Below, piece after piece: positions 49,817-60,534 of a stretch of 64,000 bases of DNA. How positions within the stretch are numbered: the first letter of the stretch is position 1; each line of letters opens with the position of its first letter. The notes under the pieces are model-generated. The model made no database searches, was not told the DNA's origin, and saw only the letters and a list, made by a program, of their open reading frames with translations. The translations under genes were made by a program, and so were the position numbers. Source of the DNA: Owenweeksia hongkongensis DSM 17368 (GTDB taxonomy: Bacteria; Bacteroidota; Bacteroidia; Flavobacteriales; Schleiferiaceae); NCBI RefSeq assembly GCF_000236705.1, contig NC_016599.1, positions 3,720,001 to 3,784,000 of the forward strand, written 5' to 3'.

Positions 49817-51679
49817 ATGGCGCAAGCAGATTATACAGAAGACAATATTCGGTCACTCGATTGGAAGGAACATATCAGGCTAAGGCCGGGTATGTACATC
49901 GGAAAGTTGGGTGACGGAAGTTCGCATGATGATGGTATTTACATTCTACTAAAAGAGGTGCTGGACAACTCTGTGGATGAGTTTGTGATGGGCGCTGGTA
50001 AAACCATAGAGATTTCTATAAAAGATGGTCAAGTTGTAGTTCGTGATTACGGTCGTGGAATTCCTCTGGGTAAGATGATTGATGTGGTTTCTAAAATCAA
50101 TACCGGAGCGAAGTATGATAGCAAAGCTTTTAAAAAGTCAGTAGGACTCAACGGGGTTGGAGCCAAGGCTGTAAATGCCCTTTCTGATTATTTTACCGTG
50201 CAAGCCGTTAGAGATGGCAAAACAAAAATTGCCCGATTTGAAAAAGGACAGCTTGTAGAGGATGAAGATATTAAGGAGAGTTCGCTACGCAAGGGAACCA
50301 AAATTACTTTTAAGCCTGATAATTCGGTTTTTAAAAATTACCGCTTTGTAAATCAGTACATCGAAAAGATGTTGTGGAACTATGCCTATTTGAATCCGGG
50401 CTTGACCATTATGTTTAACGGTGAAAAGTTTTACTCTGAAAACGGGCTGAAGGACTTATTGGCCGATAATTTGGATGGCCCTACTCTTCACGATATTATT
50501 CACCTTAAGGATGATGATATTGAAATTGCTTTAACACATAGTGATAAAAGTCAAAGCGAACAGTATTATTCATTTGTAAACGGTCAACATACCACGCAAG
50601 GAGGAACACATCAAACGGCCTTTAGAGAGGCTTTAGTGAAAACCTTCCGTGATTTTTACAATAAGAATTTTGACCCCTCAGATATCCGCCAGAGTGTGGT
50701 GGCTGCTATAAGTGTGAAGGTAATAGAGCCTGTGTTTGAATCTCAAACAAAAACTAAGCTGGGCTCTAGCGATATGGGACCAGATGGGCCTACTGTCCGC
50801 ACTTTTATCAATGACTTTATGAAAAATAAGCTCGACAACTTTCTTCATAGAAATGAAGAGATTGCTGAGGTTATTTATAAAAAAATACTCCGTGCCGAAA
50901 AGGAGCGCAAGGAGCTTAGTGGAATTAAAAAACTGGCACGTGATCGTGCTAAAAAAGCCAGTCTTCACAATAGAAAATTAAGAGACTGCCGCGCTCATTA
51001 CAATGATTTAAAACATGAACGCAGGCTCGAAACAACTTTGTTTATTACCGAGGGTGACTCGGCTTCAGGATCAATCACCAAATCACGAGATGTAAATACT
51101 CAGGCCGTTTTTAGTCTTAAAGGAAAACCGCTCAACTGCTACAACCTTACCAAAAAGGTGGTGTACGAAAACGAGGAGTTTAATCTCCTTCAGGCTGCTT
51201 TAAATATTGAGGACGGACTTGAGGATTTGCGTTACAACAATGTGGTGATTGCTACCGATGCCGATGTGGATGGTATGCACATTCGTCTTTTGCTGATTAC
51301 TTTCTTCCTTCAGTTTTTCCCGGAGTTGGTAAAAGAAGGACACTTGTATATTTTACAAACTCCACTTTTTAGAGTTCGAAATAAAAAAGAAACGCACTAC
51401 TGCTACAGCGAAGATGAGCGTAGAGAAGCTATGGCTAAATGTGGTGCCAAAGCCGAAATTACCCGATTCAAAGGATTGGGTGAAATTTCACCAGATGAGT
51501 TTAAGCACTTTATTGGTGAAGATATTAGGCTTGACCCAGTGATGCTTGGGAAGGATGCAACTATTGCCCAGCTTCTTGAGTTTTACATGGGGAAAAACAC
51601 ACCGGACAGGCAGAAGTTTATCATCAACAATCTGCGCATTGAAAAAGATTTAATTGACGAAGAAGAGGCAGCAGAGTAA
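49817..51679 (+). CDS. parE: DNA topoisomerase IV subunit B
   Basis: A 620-residue type IIA subunit. The GHKL ATPase motif EVLDNSVDE (about 47-55), [22 protein letters not shown], then the transducer, and the TOPRIM region with EGDSASGS (about 411-418) and DADVDGMHI (near 480) are all present. Its length and pairing with a parC-type subunit 468 nt downstream favour topoisomerase IV over gyrase B. The following gene starts on the base after the stop. Confidence 0.9.
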   Translation: MAQADYTEDNIRSLDWKEHIRLRPGMYIGKLGDGSSHDDGIYILLKEVLDNSVDEFVMGAGKTIEISIKDGQVVVRDYGRGIPLGKMIDVVSKINTGAKYDSKAFKKSVGLNGVGAKAVNALSDYFTVQAVRDGKTKIARFEKGQLVEDEDIKESSLRKGTKITFKPDNSVFKNYRFVNQYIEKMLWNYAYLNPGLTIMFNGEKFYSENGLKDLLADNLDGPTLHDIIHLKDDDIEIALTHSDKSQSEQYYSFVNGQHTTQGGTHQTAFREALVKTFRDFYNKNFDPSDIRQSVVAAISVKVIEPVFESQTKTKLGSSDMGPDGPTVRTFINDFMKNKLDNFLHRNEEIAEVIYKKILRAEKERKELSGIKKLARDRAKKASLHNRKLRDCRAHYNDLKHERRLETTLFITEGDSASGSITKSRDVNTQAVFSLKGKPLNCYNLTKKVVYENEEFNLLQAALNIEDGLEDLRYNNVVIATDADVDGMHIRLLLITFFLQFFPELVKEGHLYILQTPLFRVRNKKETHYCYSEDERREAMAKCGAKAEITRFKGLGEISPDEFKHFIGEDIRLDPVMLGKDATIAQLLEFYMGKNTPDRQKFIINNLRIEKDLIDEEEAAE

Positions 51680-52147
51680 ATGAGACTAAATTCTACTTCT
51701 TGGAGCAAGGTTTTAAAGTTTGTATACCTGATGTGTATCATGGCTTTTGTTTTTGATGTTTTAATGGTAAACATCGATGGGTCATGGGGGAGTTTTATTA
51801 AGCTTAGTCCCTTTGCTTTACTTGTCATACTCTTTCTAATTTACAGAGGAAAGCCTCAGTTTATTTATGATAGCGATGGCGAGGTATTAAATTTTACTGC
51901 TAGCGAACCGAATCTGAAATTTTTAGGGAAATACTTTGTTACCCATACAGAATTTCCAAAAAGAAAATTGGCATCCTATAAAATTAGATCCTATCCTTTT
52001 AGACGGAAACTAACCGTGTATATTAATAGCAAGGATGGCAGTCCGAAAAAGCAAAAGATTAGCATCAGCTATTTGAGACGCAGAGAAGTTCGGGATTTAA
52101 AAAGGTCATTGGACAGAGTATTGGTTACAAATCGCCAAAATCAATAA
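51680..52147 (+). CDS. Small membrane protein between parE and parC
   Basis: A 155-residue product with two hydrophobic helices (about 12-33 and 40-58) and a soluble C-terminal part with alternating basic and aromatic strands (KRKLASYKIRSYPFRRKLTVYI), reminiscent of a PH-like or lipid-binding fold. It starts with no gap after parE and its stop shares one base with the start of parC (TAATG), so it must be translated in step with both topoisomerase subunits. No family is recognised. Very similar in plan to the membrane protein at 13660, but sequences differ. Confidence 0.7.
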   Translation: MRLNSTSWSKVLKFVYLMCIMAFVFDVLMVNIDGSWGSFIKLSPFALLVILFLIYRGKPQFIYDSDGEVLNFTASEPNLKFLGKYFVTHTEFPKRKLASYKIRSYPFRRKLTVYINSKDGSPKKQKISISYLRRREVRDLKRSLDRVLVTNRQNQ

Positions 52148-54741
52148 TGGAAGAAGAAAACAACGCTTTAGAACCAGAAAATCAAGACAACGACAAAGTT
52201 ACGGTAACCCATGTGTCGGGGATGTACGAGGATTATTTCCTTGATTATGCGTCCTATGTAATTCTTGAGCGCGCGGTACCAGCCCTTGATGATGGATTGA
52301 AACCTGTGCAGCGCAGAATTATGCACGCCATGCGTGAAATGGAAGATGGACGCTATCATAAGGTGGCAAACGTAATTGGTCAAACCATGCGTTTTCACCC
52401 ACATGGTGATGCTTCTATTGGCGATGCTTTGGTGGCTCTGGGCCAAAAGGATTTGATGATTGACACCCAGGGAAACTGGGGTAATATCTTGACCGGTGAC
52501 CGTGCGGCTGCACCTAGATATATTGAGTCACGCCTTACCAAGTTTGCACTTGAAGTAGGTTTTAGCCCAAAGGTAACCGAGTGGCAAGCTAGCTATGATG
52601 GGCGAGCTAAGGAGCCTGTTCACCTTCCGGTAAAATTTCCACTGCTACTTGCGCAAGGAGTGGAGGGTATAGCAGTAGGTTTATCTACGCGCTTGCTTCC
52701 ACATAATTTTAATGAACTTATAGATGCCTCGATAAAAATTTTGCGAGGCCGTAGTTTTACTTTGTTACCAGATTTTCCCACTGGTGGAATTGCTGATTTT
52801 TCACAGTACAATGAAGGGGTGAGAGGAAGTCGCGTTCGGGTACGAGCGAAGATTTCGATGGAAGACAAGAAAACTCTTGTGATTACTCAGGTGCCTTTTG
52901 GAACCACCACTACCAGCCTTATTGACTCTGTGATAAAGGCGAATGACAAGGGGAAAATCAAAATCAAAAAGATTGAGGATAATACCGCTGAGAATGTGGA
53001 GATCCTTGTTCATTTGGTGCCTGGGGTTTCTCCCGACAAAATGATTGATGCGCTGTATGCCTTTACAGATTGTGAGGTTTCTATCGCCCCACTTTCCTGT
53101 GTGATATATGATGATAAGCCTTTGTTTGTTGGGGTTAAAGAAATCCTTAAACGTTCCACAGACCGCACATTAGATTTGCTAAGACAAGAGTTGGAAATTC
53201 AACTTAGAGAACTTGAAGAGCAATGGCATTTCGCTTCGCTAGAGCGCATCTTTATTGAAGAAAAAATATACCGGGATATTGAAGAAGCGGAAACCTGGGA
53301 AGAGGTAATTGGTAATATCCGTGAAGGGTTGACACCACACATTAAGCATCTTATCCGTGAAGTTACCGATGATGATATTACCCGTCTTACGGAGATTCGA
53401 ATAAAGCGTATTTCTAAGTTTGATAAGGATAAGGCTGATCAGCACATTCTAGATCTTGAAGGTAGAATTGAAGCTGTAAAGCATAATCTGGCCAACTTGG
53501 TAGACTTTGCGGTAGAGTACTTCAAAAACATTAAAAAGAAGTATGGTGAAGGGCGTGAGCGCAAGACGGAAATCAAGCTGTTTGAAGATATTGATGCCAC
53601 AAAGGTGGCAATCGCTAACACCAAGCTTTACGTAAATAGGGAGGAAGGGTTTATCGGTACAAGCTTGAAAAAGGATGAGTTTGTAACCGATTGCTCCGAT
53701 ATAGATGACATTATTGTTTTTCTTAAAAATGGAAAAATGATGGTGACCAAAGTGGATCAGAAAACCTATATAGGGAAAAATATAATTCATGTAGCTGTTT
53801 GGAAAAAAGGCGACAAGCGCACAGTTTACAATATGATCTATCGAGATGGGGCTAAAGGTGCTTCTTACATGAAGCGCTTTAATGTAACCAGTATCACTCG
53901 TGATAAGGAGTACGATTTGTCCCAAGGAAAACCGGCTACAGAAGTGCTTTATTTTACGGCAAATCCCAATGGAGAAGCCGAACAGGTAACCGTGTTTTTG
54001 CGAAATCTGCAAGGTTTACGCAAGCTGAAGATCGAAATCGACTTTGCTGAATTGGCTATTAAGGGGAGGGTTTCAAAAGGAAATCGGGTAACCAAATATC
54101 CAGTAAAGAAAATTGAGCTAAGTGAAGAAGGAGTAAGCACTTTAGCGGCACGTAAAATTTGGTTTGATGATAGCGTACAACGTCTAAATGCTGACGAAAG
54201 AGGAGAGCTTTTGGGAAGCTTCAAGGGGCAAGACCAAATTTTGGAAGTCACCCAAACGGGGCACTATCGTCTTTTGGGTTTTGACCTTAGCACGCATTTT
54301 GAAGAGGATATGATTATCATCGAGAAGTTTAACCCTAAGAAACCCCTGACGGCTATTTATTTTGATGGTGAGAAAGAACGATTTTATGTGAAGCGCTTTA
54401 TTCCGGAGGCATCAGCCAAGAAGGAGCTTTTTATCAGCGAAAGCGATGGATCGTATTTAGAAGCAGTTTTTTCAGATTGGTACCCACGAGTTGAGCTCGT
54501 GTTTAAGAAGATAAAAGGGAAGCAAAAGGAGAATGAGGAAATTGTGTTGAGCGACTTTATTTCTGTAAAAGGAATGAAAGCTCAAGGCAACCAATTAACT
54601 AGGGATGAAGTCAAAGATATACTTAGATTAGAACCCTTACCTTTGGTGCAGGAAGCTGAAAAAGAGGAAGAAGCGGGTGAAGATTCGTCAGAAGATCAAG
54701 AGAGTTCCATAGATAACTCTGGACAGCCAACATTATTTTAG
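52147..54741 (+). CDS. parC: DNA topoisomerase IV subunit A
   Basis: An 864-residue breakage-reunion subunit. It has an acidic N-terminal tail, LKPVQRRIMHAM (about 51-62), HPHGDASIGDALV (84-96) and the active-site Tyr in AAAPRYIES (Y125). The rest holds the tower and coiled-coil arm (about 330-480) and a C-terminal beta-pinwheel-like region. An acidic, Glu/Ser-rich tail ends the protein (GQPTLF). Gyrase-type GyrA-box motif (QRRGGKG) is absent, fitting ParC. Coupled to the small membrane-protein gene by a 1-base overlap. Confidence 0.9.
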   Translation: MEEENNALEPENQDNDKVTVTHVSGMYEDYFLDYASYVILERAVPALDDGLKPVQRRIMHAMREMEDGRYHKVANVIGQTMRFHPHGDASIGDALVALGQKDLMIDTQGNWGNILTGDRAAAPRYIESRLTKFALEVGFSPKVTEWQASYDGRAKEPVHLPVKFPLLLAQGVEGIAVGLSTRLLPHNFNELIDASIKILRGRSFTLLPDFPTGGIADFSQYNEGVRGSRVRVRAKISMEDKKTLVITQVPFGTTTTSLIDSVIKANDKGKIKIKKIEDNTAENVEILVHLVPGVSPDKMIDALYAFTDCEVSIAPLSCVIYDDKPLFVGVKEILKRSTDRTLDLLRQELEIQLRELEEQWHFASLERIFIEEKIYRDIEEAETWEEVIGNIREGLTPHIKHLIREVTDDDITRLTEIRIKRISKFDKDKADQHILDLEGRIEAVKHNLANLVDFAVEYFKNIKKKYGEGRERKTEIKLFEDIDATKVAIANTKLYVNREEGFIGTSLKKDEFVTDCSDIDDIIVFLKNGKMMVTKVDQKTYIGKNIIHVAVWKKGDKRTVYNMIYRDGAKGASYMKRFNVTSITRDKEYDLSQGKPATEVLYFTANPNGEAEQVTVFLRNLQGLRKLKIEIDFAELAIKGRVSKGNRVTKYPVKKIELSEEGVSTLAARKIWFDDSVQRLNADERGELLGSFKGQDQILEVTQTGHYRLLGFDLSTHFEEDMIIIEKFNPKKPLTAIYFDGEKERFYVKRFIPEASAKKELFISESDGSYLEAVFSDWYPRVELVFKKIKGKQKENEEIVLSDFISVKGMKAQGNQLTRDEVKDILRLEPLPLVQEAEKEEEAGEDSSEDQESSIDNSGQPTLF

Positions 54742-54764
54742 TAAAGCGAAAACATATAAATGTC

Positions 54765-56381
54765 ATGAAAAAACTTTTCTCCTTATGGATAGCACTTCTT
54801 TGTGCTTTCAGTGTTTCAGCCCAGGATAGCCTTGGTGTTGAAAAGCTCTCCAATTTTAAGTTTTTTGATGGCATAAATGATATATGGGGTTATGCTGATA
54901 CCAGTGGTAATGAATACGCCTTGGTTGGAATAAATTCAGGGTTTGCAATTGTAGATGTTACAGTGCCTACCAATCCGGTTCAAAAGCATTTTATATCTGG
55001 TGCAAATACTACCTGGAGGGACATTAAAACCTGGAGTCACTATGCCTATGTAGTACATGATGGCGTAGGGCCAAGTAACTCTGATGGAGTAATGATTGTG
55101 GACTTAAACACAATAGACTCTGCAACAATTAGCTTTACTCAGTTTTTTCCTTCCGTGACTATTGGCGGAACTAAGTTTGACTATTCTGATGCTCATAATC
55201 TGTATATAGATGAAAATGGGGTGCTATACCTTTTTGGTTCTAATATTGGGGTGGGAGGAGCCTGTATGTTTGATCTGGATACCGATCCTGAAAACCCAGC
55301 TCTCTTGGGAGTGTACGATGGGAATTATTATCATGATGGAGTTGCACGCGGTGATACACTCTGGGGTGCTGCTATCAATGCCGGTATTTTTGAAGCTGTG
55401 AATGTTAGCAACAAATCCAATCCTGTGGTAATGGGCTCTCATGCTACGCCCAATAATTTTACGCACAACATTTGGTTTTCGGATGACAATAAAACGGTGT
55501 TTACCACTGATGAGCGTAAGGGGGCTTATGTGACAGCGTATGATGTAAGCGATATGAATAATATCACGGAAACTGACCGTATCAGAACAACTATTTTTGA
55601 CCCAAATCAAGTAATTCCACATAATACACACGTACTCGGTGACTTTTTGGTGACTTCATATTATACTTCTGGTCTTCAAATTGTGGATGCTTCCAATCCT
55701 GATATTTTGGTGGAAACTGCCTACTATGATACTTCACCATTGACTGGTGATGGATACAACGGAGCTTGGGGAGCGTATCCATTTTTACCAAGTGGTAATA
55801 TTTTGGTGAGTGATAGGCAGGAGGGGCTTTTTGTGCTCAGTACAGATTACCCTAGAGCTTGTTTCTTCACCGCTTTTGTAAAAGATACGGCTACAGGAAA
55901 TCCGATTATCAATGCCAGTATTACTATGGTTGGGTCTACGTTGAGTGGAAGCACCAATATATTTGGAAACTTTAGAGATGGGCAGCGAGATACAGGAGAT
56001 TATGTAGTGGTAGTGCAAAAAAGTGGATACTATCCCGACACCCTTTTGGTAAAAATGCGTGAGGGTAAAATTGTGAATCGCACGGTTAATCTTATTCCTT
56101 TTGGATTTTCCATTGATGAAGATGATGTTTTTTCTGATGGTTTTAGGATGTATCCCAATCCAAATAAGGGCTCCGTTTTTATTGAGTTAGACCATGTTGA
56201 AGATCCGATAGTAGAGGTGAAAGTAAATGATGTAAGTGGAAAAACGGTATTACTCAAAACAGTAAATGCTGGAAATGGAAAATTACAAATGGAACATAGC
56301 TTGCCATATGGTGTATACACTATTTCTATTTCAAATGGTAGGCTGGAATACGCTCCTCAAAAATTGTCGGTGATTCGGTAG
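54765..56381 (+). CDS. Choice-of-anchor B / LVIVD-repeat protein with T9SS sorting domain
   Basis: A 538-residue secreted protein with a signal peptide (about 1-19, CAFSVSAQ), a series of LVIVD-type propeller repeats (GFAIVDVTVPTNPVQKHFI, GVMIVDLNTID, LQIVDASNPDILVETAYYD), the segment TDERKGAYVTAYDVSD and HDGVARGDTLWGAAIN, then a carboxypeptidase regulatory-like Ig domain (about 390-440) and the C-terminal sorting domain FRMYPNPNKGSVFIEL (about 462-477). The plan agrees with 'choice-of-anchor B' family proteins, cell-surface or secreted proteins of unknown role. It starts 24 nt after parC and ends 3 nt before a convergent gene. Confidence 0.87.
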   Translation: MKKLFSLWIALLCAFSVSAQDSLGVEKLSNFKFFDGINDIWGYADTSGNEYALVGINSGFAIVDVTVPTNPVQKHFISGANTTWRDIKTWSHYAYVVHDGVGPSNSDGVMIVDLNTIDSATISFTQFFPSVTIGGTKFDYSDAHNLYIDENGVLYLFGSNIGVGGACMFDLDTDPENPALLGVYDGNYYHDGVARGDTLWGAAINAGIFEAVNVSNKSNPVVMGSHATPNNFTHNIWFSDDNKTVFTTDERKGAYVTAYDVSDMNNITETDRIRTTIFDPNQVIPHNTHVLGDFLVTSYYTSGLQIVDASNPDILVETAYYDTSPLTGDGYNGAWGAYPFLPSGNILVSDRQEGLFVLSTDYPRACFFTAFVKDTATGNPIINASITMVGSTLSGSTNIFGNFRDGQRDTGDYVVVVQKSGYYPDTLLVKMREGKIVNRTVNLIPFGFSIDEDDVFSDGFRMYPNPNKGSVFIELDHVEDPIVEVKVNDVSGKTVLLKTVNAGNGKLQMEHSLPYGVYTISISNGRLEYAPQKLSVIR

Positions 56382-56384
56382 TAT

Positions 56385-57557
56385 TCAGTTTTCTTCACCG
56401 TGGGGGGTGTGGATAAACCGCTCATTCGCACCTTTTATCTTAAATAAAGCTAAGCTTAACAGCCAAAAAGCATAGGGAATACTCATGACTGCTTTTAGCG
56501 TGGTAATAGAGTAAAATTTAAGAGGTATAGAGAGTAAAAAAAAAGCAAATGTGCCTAATAGGTTTGTTAGCATCAGTCGATTCAAAATTGGGTTCTGAGA
56601 AAACAGAAATACCAAGGAAGAAGATATCAGTACAAGAGCTAAAAGTATTAATTTAGGAGGAATTGCCCATTGGATAACTTTGTTAAATAGGTCGAAATTT
56701 CCCTTTGTTAGTAGTTCCTTAACAGCTATTCTTGAGGCTTTTGTTAAATAATTCGATTGTGAAGAGAGCCACCTTCTACGTTGATTATAGAATGCTTCTG
56801 CTTTTTGAACTTTCTCATCATATACAATCGCGTTTGGAAGATATTCTATTTTATTCTGGTCTTTAAGGATGCGCACTTCGAGTTCTTTATCAAAGCCACC
56901 AATAGCATGCACATCCTTCATGATTTTCTTAAAATAAGCATAATCAAACGCCATACCTGAGCCTGCAAGAGCTGAGGAGAATCCAAAAAATCGCGGCCCT
57001 TTTTTAAATACATTATGCCCAATTTCTTCGCTTATTGCGTCTAAAACTGCAAAATTCGTATTGAGATTTTTAGCAACTCTGCGGCCTTGAACGGCAATAA
57101 AACCACTATTAAATGCCTGATTTATTTTATTTATGAAGTTCGTTTCCATAATATTATCCGCATCTAATACCAGCGCAATGTCATAATCATCTCCTATTTC
57201 TGACATAGCCCGGTTAAGAGCTTTTGTCTTTGTACTTTTTTCAAATGACACTTCCACGACCGTTATTGGTAGTTTTTTCAACGCTTTGAGAGTAGTGGCC
57301 TGAAAAGAGTCGGCTATGATAATTACTTCATAAAGAGCTGAGTCGTAGTTTTGATTTAATGTACTTTTTGCAACATCATAAATTACTGAATCTTCTTTAT
57401 ACCCTGGAATAAGAATTGCGTATTTAAACTGATTACTCTTTTTTTTTGAAGGCTTACGCTTTGAAAAAATTGAGCCGAATGAAAAAATGAAATAATAGGC
57501 TACAGAAAATGAGAGGTATGTTAAAGCGAAGTATATAATTAGAGTTAGGAAGGGCAT
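56385..57557 (-). CDS. Membrane glycosyltransferase family 2 (processive type)
   Basis: A 390-residue protein with an N-terminal helix (about 5-30), GT2 domain with YAILIPGYKEDSVIYD, IADS (first Asp), VLDADN (about 132-137, DxD), a later AGSGMAFDYAYF, EVRILKD and the QRRRWLSSQ motif (about 270-278) typical of processive synthases, then three to four C-terminal helices. It could make a surface polysaccharide. It lies tail to tail with the choice-of-anchor B gene (3 nt) and divergent from the next GT2 gene by 126 nt. The sugar donor is unknown. Confidence 0.87.
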   Translation of the reverse strand: MPFLTLIIYFALTYLSFSVAYYFIFSFGSIFSKRKPSKKKSNQFKYAILIPGYKEDSVIYDVAKSTLNQNYDSALYEVIIIADSFQATTLKALKKLPITVVEVSFEKSTKTKALNRAMSEIGDDYDIALVLDADNIMETNFINKINQAFNSGFIAVQGRRVAKNLNTNFAVLDAISEEIGHNVFKKGPRFFGFSSALAGSGMAFDYAYFKKIMKDVHAIGGFDKELEVRILKDQNKIEYLPNAIVYDEKVQKAEAFYNQRRRWLSSQSNYLTKASRIAVKELLTKGNFDLFNKVIQWAIPPKLILLALVLISSSLVFLFSQNPILNRLMLTNLLGTFAFFLLSIPLKFYSITTLKAVMSIPYAFWLLSLALFKIKGANERFIHTPHGEEN

Positions 57558-57683
57558 TCGTGCAAATTTGGGATTAATGGCGCTAAAATAGGATAATTTA
57601 TAGTTTCGAAATTTTTATTGGAGCTTCTTTTTCTATTTTAGCCAGTAGCTAATAATATTATTTTAGCAAGCACTTAGCTAAGT

Positions 57684-58583
57684 ATGGAACACTCTACACG
57701 TTTGCCACTCGTCTCTATTGTGACTATAAATTACAATAGTAAGAAGGAGACTTTGGAATTAATAAAATCTTTAGAGGGCACTACTTTTGAAAACTGGGAA
57801 CTTATAGTGGTGGATAATGCCTCTGAAGAGAGTCCCTTAAAGGATATAAAAAAACTTAACCCAAGTGTAACGGTAATAGAAAGTGGGCAGAATCTGGGGT
57901 TTGCTGGCGGTAATAACCTTGCCCTTAGGCATTGCAAAGGAGAGTATATTTTTTTTGTAAATAATGATACTGAACTTGATTCCAACTGTCTGTCCACTTT
58001 GGTGAAGACTGCTCAACACCTAACCGAGGTTGCTGTTATTAGCCCAAAATTTCAATACTATCATAGTGACGGTCTTCTTGAGTATGCAGGCTGTACCAAC
58101 ATCAACCGCTTTACGGCCAGAAATAGAGCTATTGGACATCTTGAAAAGAGCGAAAAATACTCAGGGCTTCTGGAAACACATTATGCTCATGGAGGTGGAA
58201 TGTTGGTACCCAAGAGGATCATTGAAGAAGTAGGGCCAATGGAGGCTGATTTTTTTCTATACTACGAAGAGATGGATTGGTGCGAAAGAATCAGAAGGGC
58301 AGGCTATAAAGTTTACTGTCAAAGGGATGCTCTAATTTATCATAAAGAATCTGCTTCGGTAGGAAAAATGAGCCCGCTTAAAACCTACTATATGAATAGA
58401 AACCGGATACTGTTTATGAAGCGAAACTATCCTTTTCCTAAAATAATACCTTTCTTTTTCTTTTACAGTTTTGTATCGTTTCCAAAAAATTTTTTGGGAT
58501 ACATGATCAAGGGGAAGCAAAAACACCTTAGAGCACTTTACAGAGGAGTGTTTTCTCATCTAAACTCTAAATTAACCTACTAA
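57684..58583 (+). CDS. Glycosyltransferase family 2, rhamnosyltransferase-like (WbbL type)
   Basis: A 299-residue soluble or peripheral enzyme: VSIVTINYNSKKETLELIKSL, VVDNASEESP, SGQNLGFAGGNNLAL, FVNNDTEL (about 92-99, DxD-like NDT), YAHGGGMLVPKRII and DFFLYYEEMDWCERIRRAG, all characteristic of dTDP-rhamnosyl-type GT2 proteins. The C-terminal hydrophobic stretch (about 245-270) may bind the membrane. It opens the asparagine-synthase-like / FkbM gene set. Donor sugar not determined. Confidence 0.87.
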   Translation: MEHSTRLPLVSIVTINYNSKKETLELIKSLEGTTFENWELIVVDNASEESPLKDIKKLNPSVTVIESGQNLGFAGGNNLALRHCKGEYIFFVNNDTELDSNCLSTLVKTAQHLTEVAVISPKFQYYHSDGLLEYAGCTNINRFTARNRAIGHLEKSEKYSGLLETHYAHGGGMLVPKRIIEEVGPMEADFFLYYEEMDWCERIRRAGYKVYCQRDALIYHKESASVGKMSPLKTYYMNRNRILFMKRNYPFPKIIPFFFFYSFVSFPKNFLGYMIKGKQKHLRALYRGVFSHLNSKLTY

Positions 58584-58593
58584 TTTTATTATT

Positions 58594-60489
58594 ATGTGTG
58601 GCATAGCTGGATTTTGTGACTTCACCAAGTCATTAGATAAAAGTGTTTTATCAAAAATGACTGACGAAATAAAACATAGGGGACCTGATTCTTCAGGAAA
58701 CGAGCTGTACGAATTGAGGAATGCTAATGTGGGATTTGGCCACCGAAGATTATCTATTCTCGATCTCTCTGAGGCCGGTAATCAACCCATGCATAAGGGT
58801 AGCCTTTCGATTATTTTCAACGGAGAGATTTATAATTTCCAAACGATTAAATCCGAACTTGAATTAAAAGGACATACTTTCAAGTCTAACTCAGACACGG
58901 AGGTAGTTTTGGCCGCTTATGTAGAGTATGGTATGGGTGCCCTAGAGAAATTCATTGGGATGTTCTCGTTTGCCATATTTGACCGTGATAAGAGCAAGGT
59001 TTTCCTAGTTCGCGATAGAGTAGGTGTAAAACCTCTCTTTGTGTTTCAAAATGAAAAGGCGATAATCTTTGGCTCTGAATTAAAGTCTTTTCATAAGAAT
59101 GCACTTTTCGAAAAAAAACTAGACACGGACAGTCTTGCGTTGTACCTTAAATACAACTACGTGCCAGCTCCGCATTGTATTTTTAAAAATACTAAGAAAC
59201 TTCAGCCAGGGCATTATATCGAAATTAACCTAGATAATAGGGAGATAAATGAAGTAAAATACTGGGATGTAATTGATGATGCTTATAACCAGCCGAAACT
59301 AGATGTAAGCTATAAAGATGCGGTAAATGAAACGGAGAAGATTCTGGATTCAGCTTTTAATTACCGGATGGTTGCCGATGTGCCAGTTGGTGTATTTTTG
59401 AGTGGTGGCTATGATAGTACAGCCGTGGCTGCTTTAGTACAAAAAAATAGAAAAGAAAAGGTAAAAACATTTACAATTGGCTTTAAAGAAGCTCAATACA
59501 ATGAAGCCGAGGAGGCCAAAAAAATAGCAAGGCACTTAGGCACAGATCATACTGAGCTCTATTGTACTCCCAATGAAGCTCGAGATATTTTAAGTAGCAT
59601 TCCGGATATTTATGATGAGCCATTTGCAGATAATTCTGTGGTGCCCACCATTTTAGTATGCAAATTGGCGAGTGAGTCAGTAAAAGTGGTTTTGAGTGGG
59701 GACGGAGGGGATGAAATATTTGCCGGTTATGGTAAATTTAAACAAGCAATTAATTTTACCAATAATATTCCTAATTGGCTTCAATCTACCTTAGCAGGGG
59801 GTATGTCGCTAATAAACCCTGAGAAGATACCCTACCTTTCTGGCAAGTATAACTTTCCTTCTAGATATGAGAAGATGATTAATATATGGAAGTCTCATAG
59901 CCCATACGTGGCCATGAAAAATATCAGTAGTTTCATTACTGACGCTGAAGTTGGAAGGCTGCTAAACATTGAGTGGAAAGAAAAATTCACTTATTTTGAT
60001 ATTGCCCCACTCCTTAATGATTCAAACGATGACCTGAACAAGCTTTTGGCGATTGATTACAGGACTTTTTTGATGGATAATAACCTGGTAAAGGTGGATA
60101 GGGCATCTATGTCTGTGAGTATTGAAGGGAGGGAACCATTTTTAGATCAAAGAATTATTGAATACGTTGGAAGGCTACCTTCGGAGTATAAAATAAGAGA
60201 AGGACGAACCAAAGCTTTGCTAAAAGACGTGGTGCATAGGTATGTGCCCAAGGAGATGATGGACAGGCCAAAGATGCCGTTTATCGCACCACTCACCATT
60301 TGGTTTAGGAAAGAAATGAAGGATTTACTAATTGACCACCTTAGTGAAGAAAGCTTGGTGAGGCATGGTCTTTTTAATATTCAAGAGGTAATCAAACTTA
60401 GGGATAGTTATCTAAGCGGAAAGCCAGTAAGCCACCAAAAAGTGTGGAACATTCTCTTGTTTCAAATATGGTATGATAGATATTTTTAA
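58594..60489 (+). CDS. Asparagine synthase-like amidotransferase (AsnB family)
   Basis: A 631-residue enzyme of two domains. The N-terminal glutaminase has the catalytic Cys at residue 2 (MCGIAGF), then RGPDSSGN and GHRRLSILDLS; the C-terminal ATP-pyrophosphatase domain has LSGGYDSTA (about 268-276) and SGDGGDEIFAGY. In glycan loci AsnB-like proteins amidate sugars or modified uronic acids rather than make free asparagine, but this cannot be decided from sequence. Start is 10 nt after the GT2 gene. An AsnB-FkbM pair follows here in the same direction. Confidence 0.87.
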   Translation: MCGIAGFCDFTKSLDKSVLSKMTDEIKHRGPDSSGNELYELRNANVGFGHRRLSILDLSEAGNQPMHKGSLSIIFNGEIYNFQTIKSELELKGHTFKSNSDTEVVLAAYVEYGMGALEKFIGMFSFAIFDRDKSKVFLVRDRVGVKPLFVFQNEKAIIFGSELKSFHKNALFEKKLDTDSLALYLKYNYVPAPHCIFKNTKKLQPGHYIEINLDNREINEVKYWDVIDDAYNQPKLDVSYKDAVNETEKILDSAFNYRMVADVPVGVFLSGGYDSTAVAALVQKNRKEKVKTFTIGFKEAQYNEAEEAKKIARHLGTDHTELYCTPNEARDILSSIPDIYDEPFADNSVVPTILVCKLASESVKVVLSGDGGDEIFAGYGKFKQAINFTNNIPNWLQSTLAGGMSLINPEKIPYLSGKYNFPSRYEKMINIWKSHSPYVAMKNISSFITDAEVGRLLNIEWKEKFTYFDIAPLLNDSNDDLNKLLAIDYRTFLMDNNLVKVDRASMSVSIEGREPFLDQRIIEYVGRLPSEYKIREGRTKALLKDVVHRYVPKEMMDRPKMPFIAPLTIWFRKEMKDLLIDHLSEESLVRHGLFNIQEVIKLRDSYLSGKPVSHQKVWNILLFQIWYDRYF

Positions 60490-60534
60490 ATTATAATTTT
60501 GCTAGATAAGCTTAAACATTAAAATGGAAATTTA

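Noticed and set aside
53449-54012. Long minus-strand open frame opposite parC
   Set aside because: Shadow of the conserved parC frame; composition is typical of antisense translation and no motif is recognisable.
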